The notes under the pieces: generated by a model
Database searches by the model: none
Seen by the model: the letters and a program-made list of their open reading frames with translations, nothing else
Told to the model about the DNA's origin: nothing
Position numbers and translations under genes: made by a program
Part shown: positions 1 through 8,390 of the stretch, piece after piece
Layout of the letters: the number at the start of each line of letters is the position of its first letter
Position numbering within the stretch: the stretch's first letter is position 1
Assembly (NCBI GenBank): GCA_945965395.1
Contig: CAMFND010000098.1
Location: forward strand, 1 to 35,498
Reading direction: 5' to 3'
Length of the DNA stretch: 35,498 nt
Source: an uncultured Bacteroides sp.
GTDB lineage: Bacteria > Bacteroidota > Bacteroidia > Bacteroidales > Bacteroidaceae

Positions 1-105
1 AAAGACACCCCAAAATTAAGGTATTCCCTTAACAGGCACAATAAATTTTGATAAAAAAATATAGATGGGATTCGCCTTTTAAGGCTTATTGAACTAAAGA
101 AAATT

Positions 106-135
106 AAAAAAAGCCTTGTTTGAATTGAAACAAGG
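106..135 (-). terminator. Rho-independent terminator of the ftsY-rimO-HU operon
   Basis: Read on the minus strand, the arms CCTTGTTT and AAACAAGG (128-135 and 114-121) form an 8-bp stem with a 6-nt loop. The stem is followed by C and seven T. It lies just beyond the stop of the LysM gene. I see no gene in bases 1-105. Confidence 0.8.
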
Positions 136-142
136 TCTCTCG

Positions 143-1285
143 TTATTTTTTAGGAGTAAGTTGCGGAATCTGAATTGTGGTGCCCACCGGCACGTTATCC
201 GGATTTTTAATAATAGCCTTATTGTGCTTCACCAAATAAGGCCATAGTTTTTTATTTCCATAGAATTTCAGGGCTACACGTACCAGGCTCTCCCCCGGTT
301 TAAGCGTATATGAGCCCTGATTTCCAGTTATCTGGTATTCAACCGTATCGGCTAAGGTTTCCCTTTTCGATACAGGCGTAGAAACTACGGGAGTTTTTTC
401 TTCTTTCTTCGCGACGTTTTTCAAGGTATCCTTCTTCTGTACCAAGGAAGAATCTTTTTTTACAACTAAAGTATCAGCCCCCTGCAAGGAGTCAGGAACC
501 ACAGGCGCAGGCGTTTTCCGCGTTTCATTCATCAGTTTCTCTACCACCTGTTCCGGAATATACCGTCGGCCTGAGGTCAATACCCATGTCACGATTCCTC
601 CTATGAAAACACCTGCCAGCAAGATGGAGGCAATCATACACCACGGCACATTAGCTTCTTTCCCTGAAGGAATCAGATCAACAGCGGGAATCCTTTCTTC
701 CTTTTCAGGCAACGTATCTTCCTGCTTTTCTTTCACCTCCTCTTTCTCAGAAACCACCTTCTCCGTTATTGACACCTGAACAGGTTCCTCTTCTATCAGA
801 GAGGCAGCTTCTGTTTGCGGCAATACCTCATCAGTTTCTTCCGTAGCCGGCTCTGTTGGGGATTCGATTACAGCATCGGTTTCTCCGGTCTTCTCCACCT
901 CGGTTACCGCCTCTTGAGATTCCACCCCGGTTTCGTCCTCAGGCAAGTCTGTAAAATGCACTTCATCTTTCAGCAGTACCGACTGGAAATGCGCAAAAGG
1001 CTTATTCACCAAATCCTTCAGTCCGGTTTCCGGAATAAAAGAAATACGCGTATGCGACTGGCTATCCGTGGTTTCCGGTCCGTTGGAAGCTGTTTCTTCC
1101 GTAGCGTCTACCGTAATCAGCTTAAACGTACCCAGGCCTTTTACCTTTACATACTTGTCCCTTGCCAAAGCTTCTTCTATCAATGACAGAAACTCCTTGA
1201 CAAAAAATGCCGCATCAGCCTGGGCCAACTGGCTTTTGCGAGCAAATAAATCCACAAGTTCATGTAAAGTTACTTTATCATTCAT
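143..1285 (-). CDS. HU-type DNA-binding domain, transmembrane segment and LysM fusion protein
   Basis: 380 residues. Residues 1 to about 100 look like an HU/IHF-family DNA-binding domain (VKVKGLGTFKL near 47-56). An acidic Glu/Thr/Pro-rich linker (about 110-205) follows, then one hydrophobic segment at about 215-237 (MIASILLAGVFIGGIVTWVL), a Lys/Thr/Pro-rich stretch, and a C-terminal LysM domain at about 324-376 (GSYTLKPGESL to GTTIQIPQL). LysM domains bind peptidoglycan glycan strands. The order therefore suggests a protein with a cytoplasmic DNA-binding end and a periplasmic cell-wall-binding end; this topology is inferred. The start overlaps the end of the upstream HU gene by 8 bp, so the two are translationally close. 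It is the last gene of the ftsY-rimO-HU operon. HU-LysM proteins are known as predicted proteins in Bacteroidales, but I know of no defined function. Confidence 0.9.
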   Translation of the reverse strand: MNDKVTLHELVDLFARKSQLAQADAAFFVKEFLSLIEEALARDKYVKVKGLGTFKLITVDATEETASNGPETTDSQSHTRISFIPETGLKDLVNKPFAHFQSVLLKDEVHFTDLPEDETGVESQEAVTEVEKTGETDAVIESPTEPATEETDEVLPQTEAASLIEEEPVQVSITEKVVSEKEEVKEKQEDTLPEKEERIPAVDLIPSGKEANVPWCMIASILLAGVFIGGIVTWVLTSGRRYIPEQVVEKLMNETRKTPAPVVPDSLQGADTLVVKKDSSLVQKKDTLKNVAKKEEKTPVVSTPVSKRETLADTVEYQITGNQGSYTLKPGESLVRVALKFYGNKKLWPYLVKHNKAIIKNPDNVPVGTTIQIPQLTPKK

Positions 1286-1568
1286 CCGACAAGACGTTTT
1301 TAACCCTTCCTTTTAACGAAGTAGTCGACTTAAAACTGACAGCCAGTTCGGGAGGTACCAGAAAGCGCTGTTTGGTGACGGGATTCACAGAAATATACTC
1401 CATCTTTTTCTCCACCTCAAACGAGCCGAAGTCCTGTAGCGCCACAGTCTTGTTTTCCTGCAAAGACTGCGACACACACTCCGTAAAAGAAGCCAGCAAA
1501 GACGCTGTTTCCTTTTCGGTTTTCTCTAAACGACGGGAAAGTTCTTCTATGAATTCCTTATTGGTCAT
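1278..1568 (-). CDS. HU family DNA-binding protein
   Basis: 96 residues, close to the usual length of about 90 for HU/IHF subunits. It begins MTNKEFIEELSRRLEKTEKE and carries the typical VALQDFGSFEVEKK segment followed by the arm-like region with VNPVTKQRFLVPP. It should bind DNA as a dimer and bend it. Only 1 bp separates it from the stop of rimO upstream, and it overlaps the start of the HU-LysM fusion gene downstream. The pair may form a heterodimer, by analogy with IHF alpha/beta; this is an inference from adjacency and similarity. Confidence 0.9.
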   Translation of the reverse strand: MTNKEFIEELSRRLEKTEKETASLLASFTECVSQSLQENKTVALQDFGSFEVEKKMEYISVNPVTKQRFLVPPELAVSFKSTTSLKGRVKNVLSDE

Positions 1569-1569
1569 T

Positions 1570-2871
1570 TTATTTTACAATTGTAGCATACAAATCAAAA
1601 TCATCTGCATCGTACACTTTTACCCGATGGAAACTACCGATTCTCAAGCGGTGATTTTCCACCTTTATCAATACCTCCGGATCGACTTCCGGTGAATCAA
1701 ACTGTGTACGGCCGATATAATAATCACCTTCCTTACGGTCAATGATTACCTTGAATTCTTGTCCAATCTTGCGATGAGACAAGTCGGCAGAGATTTCCTG
1801 CTGCAATTCCATCAGTTTATCCAGACGCTGCTGCTTGACTTCCTGCGAAATCTCATCTTTATAATGCTTGGCAGAATAGGTGCCTTCTTCTTCCGAATAG
1901 GCAAATGCACCCATACGGTCAAAACGTGCCGTACGGACAAATTCCATCAGTTCCTCAAAATCCTGCTCCGTTTCACCCGGATGACCTACCATCAATGTAG
2001 TACGCAAATGAATGCCAGGCACCTCCTTACGGAACTTCTCTATCAACTGATAGGTTTCTGCCTTCGTCACATGGCGACGCATCTTCTGCAGCATGTTATC
2101 GCTGATATGCTGCAAGGCAATGTCCATGTACTTACATACATTATCGTTTTCACGCATTACGCGGAACAAATCTTCCGGGAAATGAGCGGGATAAGCATAA
2201 TGCAGACGAATCCATTCCACACCCGGGATATGTGCCATCTGTTCTATCAGCTCCGGCAACATCTGTTTTTTATACAAATCCACTCCGTAATAAGTCAGCT
2301 CCTGTGCGATGACCTGAAATTCTTTCACCCCTTCGGAAACCAGCAAGCGCACTTCGTCCAAAATTTCTTCCATAGGACGAGACACATGTTTACCGGTAAT
2401 GATAGGGATAGCACAATAAGAACACTTGCGGTCGCAACCTTCTGATATTTTCAGGTACGCATAATGCTTCGGAGTCGTCAGATGACGCTCAATGGCAAAT
2501 TCAGAATGATAGGCCTTTCCTAAATCGGCCAAAAGTTCATTCCAGTTGAACTTCCCATAGAATTTGTCGACCTGCGGAATTTCCATCTGCAAGTCCTTCA
2601 GGTAACGTTCCGACAAACAGCCCATTACATAAAGTTTCTTCAAGCGTCCTTCTTCTTTTGCCTGACAGAACTCCAGAATCATGTTGATAGACTCCTCTTT
2701 GGCATCGCCAATAAAGCCACACGTATTGATAACGGCAATTTCTCCCTGCGGATGGTCGCTGTCATGTGTCACCTTGTAGCCATTAGCTTCCAGCTGCTTC
2801 ATCAGTTTTTCGGAATCTACCAGATTTTTCGAGCATCCTAAAGTAATTATATCGATTGTATTCTTTCTCAT
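1570..2871 (-). CDS. rimO: Ribosomal protein S12 methylthiotransferase RimO
   Basis: 433 residues, typical length. This radical-SAM enzyme methylthiolates an aspartate of ribosomal protein uS12. The N-terminal UPF0004 domain has the three cluster cysteines Cys13 (TLGCSKNLVDSE), Cys51 and Cys85. The radical-SAM motif CxxxCxxC is at Cys146, Cys150 and Cys153 (EGCDRKCSYCAIP). A TRAM-like domain follows at about 370-433. The motif LGCSKN with LVDSE separates RimO from the tRNA enzyme MiaB. The start codon overlaps the ftsY stop by 4 bp, so translation is probably coupled. Confidence 0.96.
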   Translation of the reverse strand: MRKNTIDIITLGCSKNLVDSEKLMKQLEANGYKVTHDSDHPQGEIAVINTCGFIGDAKEESINMILEFCQAKEEGRLKKLYVMGCLSERYLKDLQMEIPQVDKFYGKFNWNELLADLGKAYHSEFAIERHLTTPKHYAYLKISEGCDRKCSYCAIPIITGKHVSRPMEEILDEVRLLVSEGVKEFQVIAQELTYYGVDLYKKQMLPELIEQMAHIPGVEWIRLHYAYPAHFPEDLFRVMRENDNVCKYMDIALQHISDNMLQKMRRHVTKAETYQLIEKFRKEVPGIHLRTTLMVGHPGETEQDFEELMEFVRTARFDRMGAFAYSEEEGTYSAKHYKDEISQEVKQQRLDKLMELQQEISADLSHRKIGQEFKVIIDRKEGDYYIGRTQFDSPEVDPEVLIKVENHRLRIGSFHRVKVYDADDFDLYATIVK

Positions 2872-3833
2872 TTTTCAGTGGTTGAGCCAAACAATGAATC
2901 TACGAACTCACGGCGACGGAATATCTGCAGGTCTTCCATACCTTCTCCCAGACCGATGTATCTCACCGGAATCTTAAACTGGTCGGAAATTCCAATCACT
3001 ACTCCACCCTTGGCCGTTCCGTCAAGTTTGGTGATAGCCATGGCGGTTACTTCTGTAGCCAAAGTAAACTGTTTGGCCTGTTCGAATGCATTCTGTCCGG
3101 TAGAACCATCCAATACCAGCAACACCTCATGAGGTGCATCGGGTACCACCTTCTTCATTACATTCTTGATTTTTGTCAGCTCGTTCATCAAGCCAATCTT
3201 ATTGTGTAAACGTCCTGCCGTATCAATGATTACCACATCGGCATTATTAGCCTTGGCAGAACTCAGCGTATCAAAAGCTACTGAAGCCGGGTCAGCTCCC
3301 ATTTTCTGTTTTACCACCGGCACACCTACGCGTTCTCCCCAAATGTCCAGCTGCTCTACGGCTGCGGCACGGAAAGTATCTGCGGCACCCAGATAAACCT
3401 TTTTCCCAGCTTTTTTAAACTGATAAGCCAGTTTACCGATGGTCGTTGTTTTTCCTACTCCGTTCACGCCTACCACCATAATCACATAAGGAGCCTTATC
3501 CTGAGGCACATCAAAGTCGGCAGCATCCACCGTATTGTTTTCCATCAGCAACGCCGCAATCTCCTCACGAAGGATATTGTTCAATTCCTGTGTATTCACA
3601 TACTTATCCTTTGCCACTCTGTTTTCAATGCGCTTGATAATGTTCAGCGTAGTTTCTACTCCCACATCAGACGTGATAAGCACTTCTTCCAGATTGTCCA
3701 GCACCTCATCATCTACCTTCGATTTTCCGGCCACCGCACGTGCTATTTTTCCAAATACACTTTCTTTGGTTTTAGACAATCCTTTGTCTAATGTTTCTTT
3801 TTTTTCCTTTGAGAAAAAACTAAAAAATCCCAT
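2868..3833 (-). CDS. ftsY: Signal recognition particle receptor FtsY
   Basis: 321 residues. This GTPase receives the SRP-ribosome complex at the inner membrane. A short N-terminal basic/amphipathic part (MGFFSFFSKEKKE) replaces the long acidic A domain of E. coli. The NG domain follows, with the P-loop GVNGVGKTTT at about 122-131, DTAGR (G3) and TKLDG (G4), and the FtsY-type end GVVIGISDQFKIPVRYIGLGE. It is the first gene of the operon ftsY-rimO-HU-HU/LysM and has its own promoter behind the ribosomal-protein terminator. Confidence 0.97.
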   Translation of the reverse strand: MGFFSFFSKEKKETLDKGLSKTKESVFGKIARAVAGKSKVDDEVLDNLEEVLITSDVGVETTLNIIKRIENRVAKDKYVNTQELNNILREEIAALLMENNTVDAADFDVPQDKAPYVIMVVGVNGVGKTTTIGKLAYQFKKAGKKVYLGAADTFRAAAVEQLDIWGERVGVPVVKQKMGADPASVAFDTLSSAKANNADVVIIDTAGRLHNKIGLMNELTKIKNVMKKVVPDAPHEVLLVLDGSTGQNAFEQAKQFTLATEVTAMAITKLDGTAKGGVVIGISDQFKIPVRYIGLGEGMEDLQIFRRREFVDSLFGSTTEK

Positions 3834-3861
3834 ACAACTTACTTTTATCAGTTTCCGACAA

Positions 3862-3893
3862 CAAAGATAAGATTATTCTCGCTTTCACACAAA
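3862..3893 (-). promoter_or_regulatory. Bacteroidota-type promoter of ftsY
   Basis: On the minus strand TTTG (3893-3890) is followed after 20 bp by TATCTTTG (3869-3862). This matches the Bacteroidota consensus TTTG-N19-TAnnTTTG. The -33 element overlaps the T tract of the upstream terminator. The -7 box lies 28 bp before the ftsY start codon. Confidence 0.75.
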
Positions 3894-3929
3894 AAAAGTT
3901 CCTTTCATATTTGAATGAAAGGAACTTTT
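3890..3929 (-). terminator. Rho-independent terminator of the rpmB-rpmG-DUF4295 operon
   Basis: There is a perfect 15-bp stem (arms 3894-3908 and 3915-3929, AAAAGTTCCTTTCAT and its complement) with a 6-nt loop. On the minus strand it is followed by a run of seven T. It lies 29 bp after the DUF4295 stop and separates that operon from ftsY. Confidence 0.88.
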
Positions 3930-3958
3930 ATTTAGCATTTTATATCTCAAAAGATAAA

Positions 3959-4114
3959 TTATTTCTTGAAGAAGTCCTGTACTTTTTCGTTAGGAACCAT
4001 TTGTTCATCAAAAACGTAAGCACCAGTTTTCGGAGACTTAACCATTTTGATAACCTTAGTATAAGAACGTCCTTCTTTACCTGTCTGAAGGGTTGCGACT
4101 GTTTTCTTTGCCAT
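3959..4114 (-). CDS. DUF4295 small basic protein, probably ribosome associated
   Basis: 51 residues, starting MAKKTVATLQTGKEGRSYTK and ending with VPNEKVQDFFKK. It matches the short DUF4295 family of Bacteroidota, which sits directly after L33. The gene is 9 bp downstream of rpmG and lies before the operon terminator, so it is made together with L28 and L33. The Lys-rich composition and operon suggest a ribosomal protein. From memory, a Bacteroidota-specific large-subunit protein named bL38 has been described and this may be its homologue; I could not verify that. Confidence 0.88.
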   Translation of the reverse strand: MAKKTVATLQTGKEGRSYTKVIKMVKSPKTGAYVFDEQMVPNEKVQDFFKK

Positions 4115-4123
4115 GGTCTGTTA

Positions 4124-4312
4124 TTATTTAATTTCTTTATGAACTGTTACTCTTTTCAAAATCGGATTGTATTTTTTCAATTCCAATCTTTCAGTGGTAT
4201 TTTTTCTATTCTTAGTTGTAATATAACGAGAAGTTCCCGGCATACCACTATCCTTCATTTCTGTGCATTCAAGGATTACCTGTACTCTGTTTCCTTTAGC
4301 TTTCTTAGCCAT
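4124..4312 (-). CDS. rpmG: 50S ribosomal protein L33
   Basis: 62 residues of basic protein, [20 protein letters not shown], with the family core [23 protein letters not shown]. It has only one cysteine, so it is the zinc-free (C-minus) form of bL33. It lies between rpmB and DUF4295 in a three-gene operon. An AAAAGGAGAG stretch is located shortly before its start, a fair Shine-Dalgarno sequence for this phylum. Confidence 0.95.
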   Translation of the reverse strand: MAKKAKGNRVQVILECTEMKDSGMPGTSRYITTKNRKNTTERLELKKYNPILKRVTVHKEIK

Positions 4313-4331
4313 AGTCTTTCTCTCCTTTTAA

Positions 4332-4592
4332 TTAACCAATAATTTTGATAGTTTTCCAATCACAATAACCTTTTGCTACCGCTTCGTTCAGCGCTGCATC
4401 CAGGCCTTTTTTGTTAATAACTCGCAAGCCGTTAGCGCAGATGTTCAGGCTAATCCAGCAATCCTGTTCTACATAGTAGAATTTCTTTGTAAACAAGTTC
4501 ACATCAAAAGTTCTTTTTGTTCTTCTCTTAGAGTGTGAAACGTTGTTGCCTATCAAGGCTTTCTTTCCGGTAATTTGACAAATTTTCGACAT
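4332..4592 (-). CDS. rpmB: 50S ribosomal protein L28
   Basis: 86 residues. The start [20 protein letters not shown] and the following [13 protein letters not shown] are characteristic of bL28. It is the first gene of the rpmB-rpmG-DUF4295 operon, 19 bp before rpmG. Confidence 0.96.
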   Translation of the reverse strand: MSKICQITGKKALIGNNVSHSKRRTKRTFDVNLFTKKFYYVEQDCWISLNICANGLRVINKKGLDAALNEAVAKGYCDWKTIKIIG

Positions 4593-4641
4593 TTCTATCT
4601 AGTTTTTATAGTTTTATTCCATGGTTCTCTCAAACGGAGTG

Positions 4642-4673
4642 CAAAGTAAGTGATTTTATTTTATATAAACAAA
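4642..4673 (-). promoter_or_regulatory. Promoter of the rpmB operon
   Basis: On the minus strand TTTG (4673-4670), 20 bp, then TTACTTTG (4649-4642). This differs by one base from TAnnTTTG. The -7 box lies about 50 bp upstream of rpmB, giving an mRNA leader of roughly 40 nt. Confidence 0.55.
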
Positions 4674-4696
4674 TCTTTTCCCAATAAATTAAACTT

Positions 4697-5197
4697 TTAC
4701 TCCTCTTTTCCCTGATTTTGGCATAATTCCAACAGCAATTGGAGATTTTTTGCGGTTGCAGCCTGAATATTTTTCTCACGACCTTCGTCTTCGGTCAATT
4801 TAGCCGTAAGCACCGCATCTTTTGTTCCGGCTGCTACCCAAATCGTGCCGACCGGCTTTTCCGGACTTCCTCCGCCAGGACCGGCAATTCCGGATGTAGC
4901 CATTGCATAATCCACATCCAAAGCCTTGATGGCGCCCTTTACCATTTCCACAACGGTTTCTTCACTTACCGCCCCATGCTGTTCCAGTGTTTCGGCATTT
5001 ACATATAAATGCGTTTTCTTCACCTCATCCGAGTAGGCTATAACCCCACCTTTATAGAAACGAGAACTACCTGGGATAGCAGTTATGATGGCTGCCACGT
5101 TACCAGCCGTACAACTTTCTGCAGTAGCCAATGTATAGCCTTCTCTCCAGAAAATTTCACTTATCTCCTTACTTAGTGTTTTGGTTTCTACTGACAT
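4697..5197 (-). CDS. CinA family protein (nicotinamide-nucleotide amidohydrolase, PncC type)
   Basis: 166 residues, the usual size of the stand-alone C-terminal CinA domain. The motifs TLATAESCTAGNVA (about 22-35), GSSRFYKGGVIAYSDEVK and ATSGIAGPGGGSPEKPVGTIWVA are those of the family, which deamidates NMN to nicotinate mononucleotide in NAD recycling. The N-terminal MoCF domain of full CinA is absent, so this is PncC-like. It is the last gene of a map-tsaD-cinA cluster, 20 bp after tsaD. Confidence 0.9.
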   Translation of the reverse strand: MSVETKTLSKEISEIFWREGYTLATAESCTAGNVAAIITAIPGSSRFYKGGVIAYSDEVKKTHLYVNAETLEQHGAVSEETVVEMVKGAIKALDVDYAMATSGIAGPGGGSPEKPVGTIWVAAGTKDAVLTAKLTEDEGREKNIQAATAKNLQLLLELCQNQGKEE

Positions 5198-5217
5198 AAT
5201 CTGTTTTCTCTAAATTG

Positions 5218-6240
5218 TTACTTAATGGTTACCCGTGAATAAGCGGGTTTGTCTATAGTGCAAAAATCCTTGTCCAAAAACTTATAATATCCCGTAATGG
5301 CAATCATGGCCGCATTGTCGGTAGTATACCCGAACTTCGGTATGAAAATGCGCCAGCCATATTTTTTCGCATGTTCACGAAAAGCATTTCGCAGACCGTT
5401 GTTTGCCGATACGCCTCCGGCCACGGCCACTTCCTTGATGCCTGTATCCTTTACCACCTTACGTAATTTATCCATCAGAATGTCTACAATCGTTTTTTCC
5501 AACGAAGCTGCCAAATCCGTCTTATGGTGTTCTACAAAATCAGGATCTTCTTTCATCCAGTCTCTGAGTGAATACAAGAAAGAAGTTTTCAGTCCGCTAA
5601 AGCTATAGTCATAGCCCGGGATATGCGGCTTGCTGAACTTAAAGGTTTCCGGATTACCCTGGCGCGCCAGCTTGTCGATAATCGGACCGCCCGGATAGCC
5701 CAGCCCCATCACCTTGGAACACTTGTCTATGGCCTCTCCTGCCGCATCGTCGATGGTCTGCCCCAGCACCTCCATATCATTATACGCATTCACACGAATA
5801 ATCTGAGAGTTTCCTCCTGAAACCAGCAGACAGATAAAAGGATATTTAGGCTGTACGTTTTCACCGTCGGGTTCCTGAATAAAGTGCGCCAGCACATGAC
5901 CCTGCAAATGGTTCACCTCTACCATCGGGATGTCCAGCGAGCGGGCAAGTCCTTTGGCGAAAGACACTCCTACCAGCAAAGAGCCCATCAGGCCCGGTCC
6001 GCGAGTAAAGGCAATGGCACTCAAATCTTCCTTTGCCACTCCGGCACGCTTCAATGCTTCATGCACCACCGGAACAATATTCTGCTGGTGTGCACGCGAG
6101 GCCAGTTCCGGAACTACTCCTCCGTAAGCTTCGTGCACTGCCTGACTGGCAATCACGCTCGACAGCAATACACCATCCTTTATCACTGCCGCAGAAGTAT
6201 CATCACAAGAAGATTCTATTCCTAATATTATTGTACTCAT
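5218..6240 (-). CDS. tsaD: tRNA N6-adenosine threonylcarbamoyltransferase TsaD
   Basis: 340 residues, typical length. It transfers the threonylcarbamoyl group to A37 of ANN-decoding tRNAs, working with TsaB, TsaE and TsaC, none of which is in the window. It starts MSTIILGIESSCDDTSAAV. The metal site HxxxH is in VNHLQGHVLAH, followed by LLVSGGNSQI and DDAAGEAIDK. AVAGGVSANNGLR lies near the C-terminus. The gene sits 15 bp after map. Confidence 0.97.
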   Translation of the reverse strand: MSTIILGIESSCDDTSAAVIKDGVLLSSVIASQAVHEAYGGVVPELASRAHQQNIVPVVHEALKRAGVAKEDLSAIAFTRGPGLMGSLLVGVSFAKGLARSLDIPMVEVNHLQGHVLAHFIQEPDGENVQPKYPFICLLVSGGNSQIIRVNAYNDMEVLGQTIDDAAGEAIDKCSKVMGLGYPGGPIIDKLARQGNPETFKFSKPHIPGYDYSFSGLKTSFLYSLRDWMKEDPDFVEHHKTDLAASLEKTIVDILMDKLRKVVKDTGIKEVAVAGGVSANNGLRNAFREHAKKYGWRIFIPKFGYTTDNAAMIAITGYYKFLDKDFCTIDKPAYSRVTIK

Positions 6241-6255
6241 AACATTCTTCTATTA

Positions 6256-7110
6256 TTAATAGGTCAATACTTCAAGTCCCTGTTCCGTCATCACGAAGGT
6301 GTGTTCCCACTGTGCGGAAGGAAGTTCATCCTCCGTCACTACGGTCCATCCGTCTTCTTCGTCAATGAAGACTTCCCAGGTTCCCATATTAATCATCGGT
6401 TCGATGGTAAATACCATGCCCGGCACGAGTAACATACCTGTACCCTTCTTGCCAAAGTGTTCTACATCCGGTTCTTCGTGGAACTCCACTCCCACACCGT
6501 GACCGCACAAATCACGGACCACTGAGAATCCGTTCTTCTTCGCGTGTTTCTCTACGGCATGGCCGATATCTCCCACAAAACCGAAAGGACGGGCTGCTTC
6601 CATACCGACTTCCAGACATTCTTTTGCCACACGCACCAGTTTTTCTTTCTGCGGAGTGGTTTTTCCGATAATGAACATACGTGAAGCGTCGGCATAATAA
6701 CCGTCCAGAATCGTCGTACAGTCCACATTAATAATGTCGCCTTCTTCCAGAATTTCCTCTTCGCTCGGAATTCCATGGCAAACCACCTCATTAATGGAAG
6801 TACAACAGCTCTTCGGAAATCCCTCATAGCCTAGGCATGCCGGAATGGCTCCGTGGTCCCGGGTATACTCATACACCAGCTTGTCTATTTCGGCCGTACT
6901 CATTCCTGCATGGATTTCCTTTTCCACCAGATCGAGCACTCCCGTATTGATTATGCCGCTACGACGAATTCCCTCAATCTGTTCCGGAGTCTTAATCAAC
7001 TGGCGAGTCGGAACCAAATGCCCTTTATCCTGATAAAACAGCACTTTCTTGTCCAAATCCGTCAGTTCCGCCCCTTTGGGCACCCTCCAGTTTATCTTAT
7101 GTCTCTTCAT
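6256..7110 (-). CDS. map: Type I methionine aminopeptidase
   Basis: 284 residues. It removes the initiator methionine from new proteins. Family motifs in order: CLGYEGFPKSCCTSINEVVCHGIP, the metal-binding aspartates in NVDCTTILDGYYADASRMF, the histidine of CGHGVGVEFHEEP, and the glutamate of FTIEPMINMG. An N-terminal extension of about 40 residues (MKRHKINWRVPKGAELTDLD) precedes the catalytic domain and lacks a cysteine-type zinc finger. It leads the map-tsaD-cinA cluster. Confidence 0.96.
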   Translation of the reverse strand: MKRHKINWRVPKGAELTDLDKKVLFYQDKGHLVPTRQLIKTPEQIEGIRRSGIINTGVLDLVEKEIHAGMSTAEIDKLVYEYTRDHGAIPACLGYEGFPKSCCTSINEVVCHGIPSEEEILEEGDIINVDCTTILDGYYADASRMFIIGKTTPQKEKLVRVAKECLEVGMEAARPFGFVGDIGHAVEKHAKKNGFSVVRDLCGHGVGVEFHEEPDVEHFGKKGTGMLLVPGMVFTIEPMINMGTWEVFIDEEDGWTVVTEDELPSAQWEHTFVMTEQGLEVLTY

Positions 7111-7132
7111 AATCGTCTTTTTTACTTATGTG

Positions 7133-7140
7133 CAAAGGTA
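7133..7140 (-). promoter_or_regulatory. Probable -7 box of the map operon
   Basis: TACCTTTG on the minus strand, 22 bp before the map start, fits TAnnTTTG exactly. I see no good TTTG at the -33 position. Confidence 0.45.
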
Positions 7141-7288
7141 TAAGAAAAAAATGGAATAGCGCACGCGAAGCGATATAAAAAACGCTGGCAATTTACAGGC
7201 GTATTGTCACATTTCTGTAATATCATTATTAAAATAATTAAGAGAAAAGAAAAACACATCATTCCAATATTATTTTGTTAGCATAAGA

Positions 7289-7319
7289 TTTGCTACAACA
7301 ACAAATTTTTATATCTTCG
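7289..7319 (+). promoter_or_regulatory. Bacteroidota promoter of the winged-helix gene
   Basis: TTTG (7289-7292), exactly 19 bp, then TATCTTCG (7312-7319). This is a near-perfect Bacteroidota promoter with the common TTCG variant. It implies a leader of roughly 35 nt before the ATG at 7361. Confidence 0.7.
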
Positions 7320-7360
7320 CTCAGCTACTACATTACAATAACTACATTATTTTTGGAATT

Positions 7361-7582
7361 ATGATGAACAAAAACCAAATCGGAACAAATGCGGGTATCA
7401 TATGGAGACTTCTTTCCGACAATACCCACTGGGAGTACGAAAAGCTTAAACACGCATCCGGCCTGTCAGACAGAGACCTGAACGCGGCTATCGGATGGCT
7501 GGCCCGAGAAGACAAAATAGATTTTGACATTGACGAGCAGCACGACCGCTTGTTTTTACATGTCAATATCTATATCGGCTAA
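7361..7582 (+). CDS. DUF2582-type winged helix-turn-helix protein
   Basis: 73 residues. The pattern IGTNAGIIWRLLSDNTHWEYEKLKHASGLSDRDLNAAIGWLAREDKI is that of the small winged-helix family DUF2582, found widely in Bacteroidota. Its role is not established; DNA binding is only suggested by the fold. Met2 (7364) is an equally possible start. It is a single-gene unit with its own promoter and a terminator directly behind it. Confidence 0.85.
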   Translation: MMNKNQIGTNAGIIWRLLSDNTHWEYEKLKHASGLSDRDLNAAIGWLAREDKIDFDIDEQHDRLFLHVNIYIG

Positions 7583-7585
7583 CAC

Positions 7586-7621
7586 AAAATACCATCAGAG
7601 AAAAGGCTCTGGTGGTATTTT
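7586..7621. terminator. Bidirectional terminator between convergent genes
   Basis: Arms 7586-7600 and 7607-7621 (AAAATACCATCAGAG with CTCTGGTGGTATTTT) form a 15-bp stem with one G-T pair and a 6-nt loop, flanked by A and T runs. It serves the winged-helix gene on the plus strand and, less clearly, the MgtC gene that ends at 7631 on the minus strand. Confidence 0.75.
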
Positions 7622-7630
7622 GGTTTTATG

Positions 7631-8302
7631 TCAGACAATACGGTTTACCGTTACATCGGGGAACTCATGAAGCATCATCAAGAGCAACCCTTCCTCATTC
7701 ACTCTTTTTGCCCTGATTACCATTGTAATGCGATAAGCTTCGTGGTTGTTCTCATACACCTTATTCATCTCGTAAGAGGTAATCTGAAAATTCTCGGAAC
7801 TGAACTTACCCGAAAGGGCTTTCAAAGCCTCGGAATTCTCTGCCGTAAGCTCAATAATCATACTTCGCATTCCTATACTTTTAAAACAGTAGCTGAGAAC
7901 CTCCAACCCTGCCAATACCAGGAAAGTAGCCAGAATACCTATTATATACATGCCTGACCCTACCGCCAGCCCGATTCCGGCCGTGGTCCACACACCGGCC
8001 GCCGTAGTCAGCCCGCGCACCACCTGCTTCTGCAACAGGATAATGGTACCCGCCCCAATAAAACCGATACCACTGACCACCTGGGCAGCCAGACGACTTG
8101 GGTCCAGGCGCACCAAATCCTTCTCCAGCACATCCATAAAGCCGTATTGCGACACAATCATCAGCAACGCACTGCCCAGTGCCACCAGGAAATGCGTGCG
8201 ATAACCCGCCTCTTTCGCCCGGTATTCCCGCTCAAGCCCGATAAACACTCCCATCAGGCCGGCCACAAACAACCTTAAAGAAAAATCTACGTAAATATTC
8301 AT
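7631..8302 (-). CDS. MgtC/SapB family inner-membrane protein
   Basis: 223 residues. The N-terminal part has several hydrophobic helices with family motifs: FVAGLMGVFIGLEREYRAKEAGYRTH, VSGIGFIGAGTIILLQKQ and GLTTAAGVWTTAGIGLAVGSGMY. A soluble C-terminal domain (about 145-223) resembles the ACT-like tail of MgtC proteins. MgtC is linked to growth at low magnesium and to membrane-energy control in other bacteria; the function here is inferred. A weak TATCTTTC box lies about 25 bp upstream. Confidence 0.88.
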   Translation of the reverse strand: MNIYVDFSLRLFVAGLMGVFIGLEREYRAKEAGYRTHFLVALGSALLMIVSQYGFMDVLEKDLVRLDPSRLAAQVVSGIGFIGAGTIILLQKQVVRGLTTAAGVWTTAGIGLAVGSGMYIIGILATFLVLAGLEVLSYCFKSIGMRSMIIELTAENSEALKALSGKFSSENFQITSYEMNKVYENNHEAYRITMVIRAKRVNEEGLLLMMLHEFPDVTVNRIV

Positions 8303-8390
8303 ATACTTTCAGCTAAAAGTTCTTTCCGAAAGATACGAAAAAACATCCGAAAACCCAAGCACACGGACAAGAATACGTATTTGTTTATTC

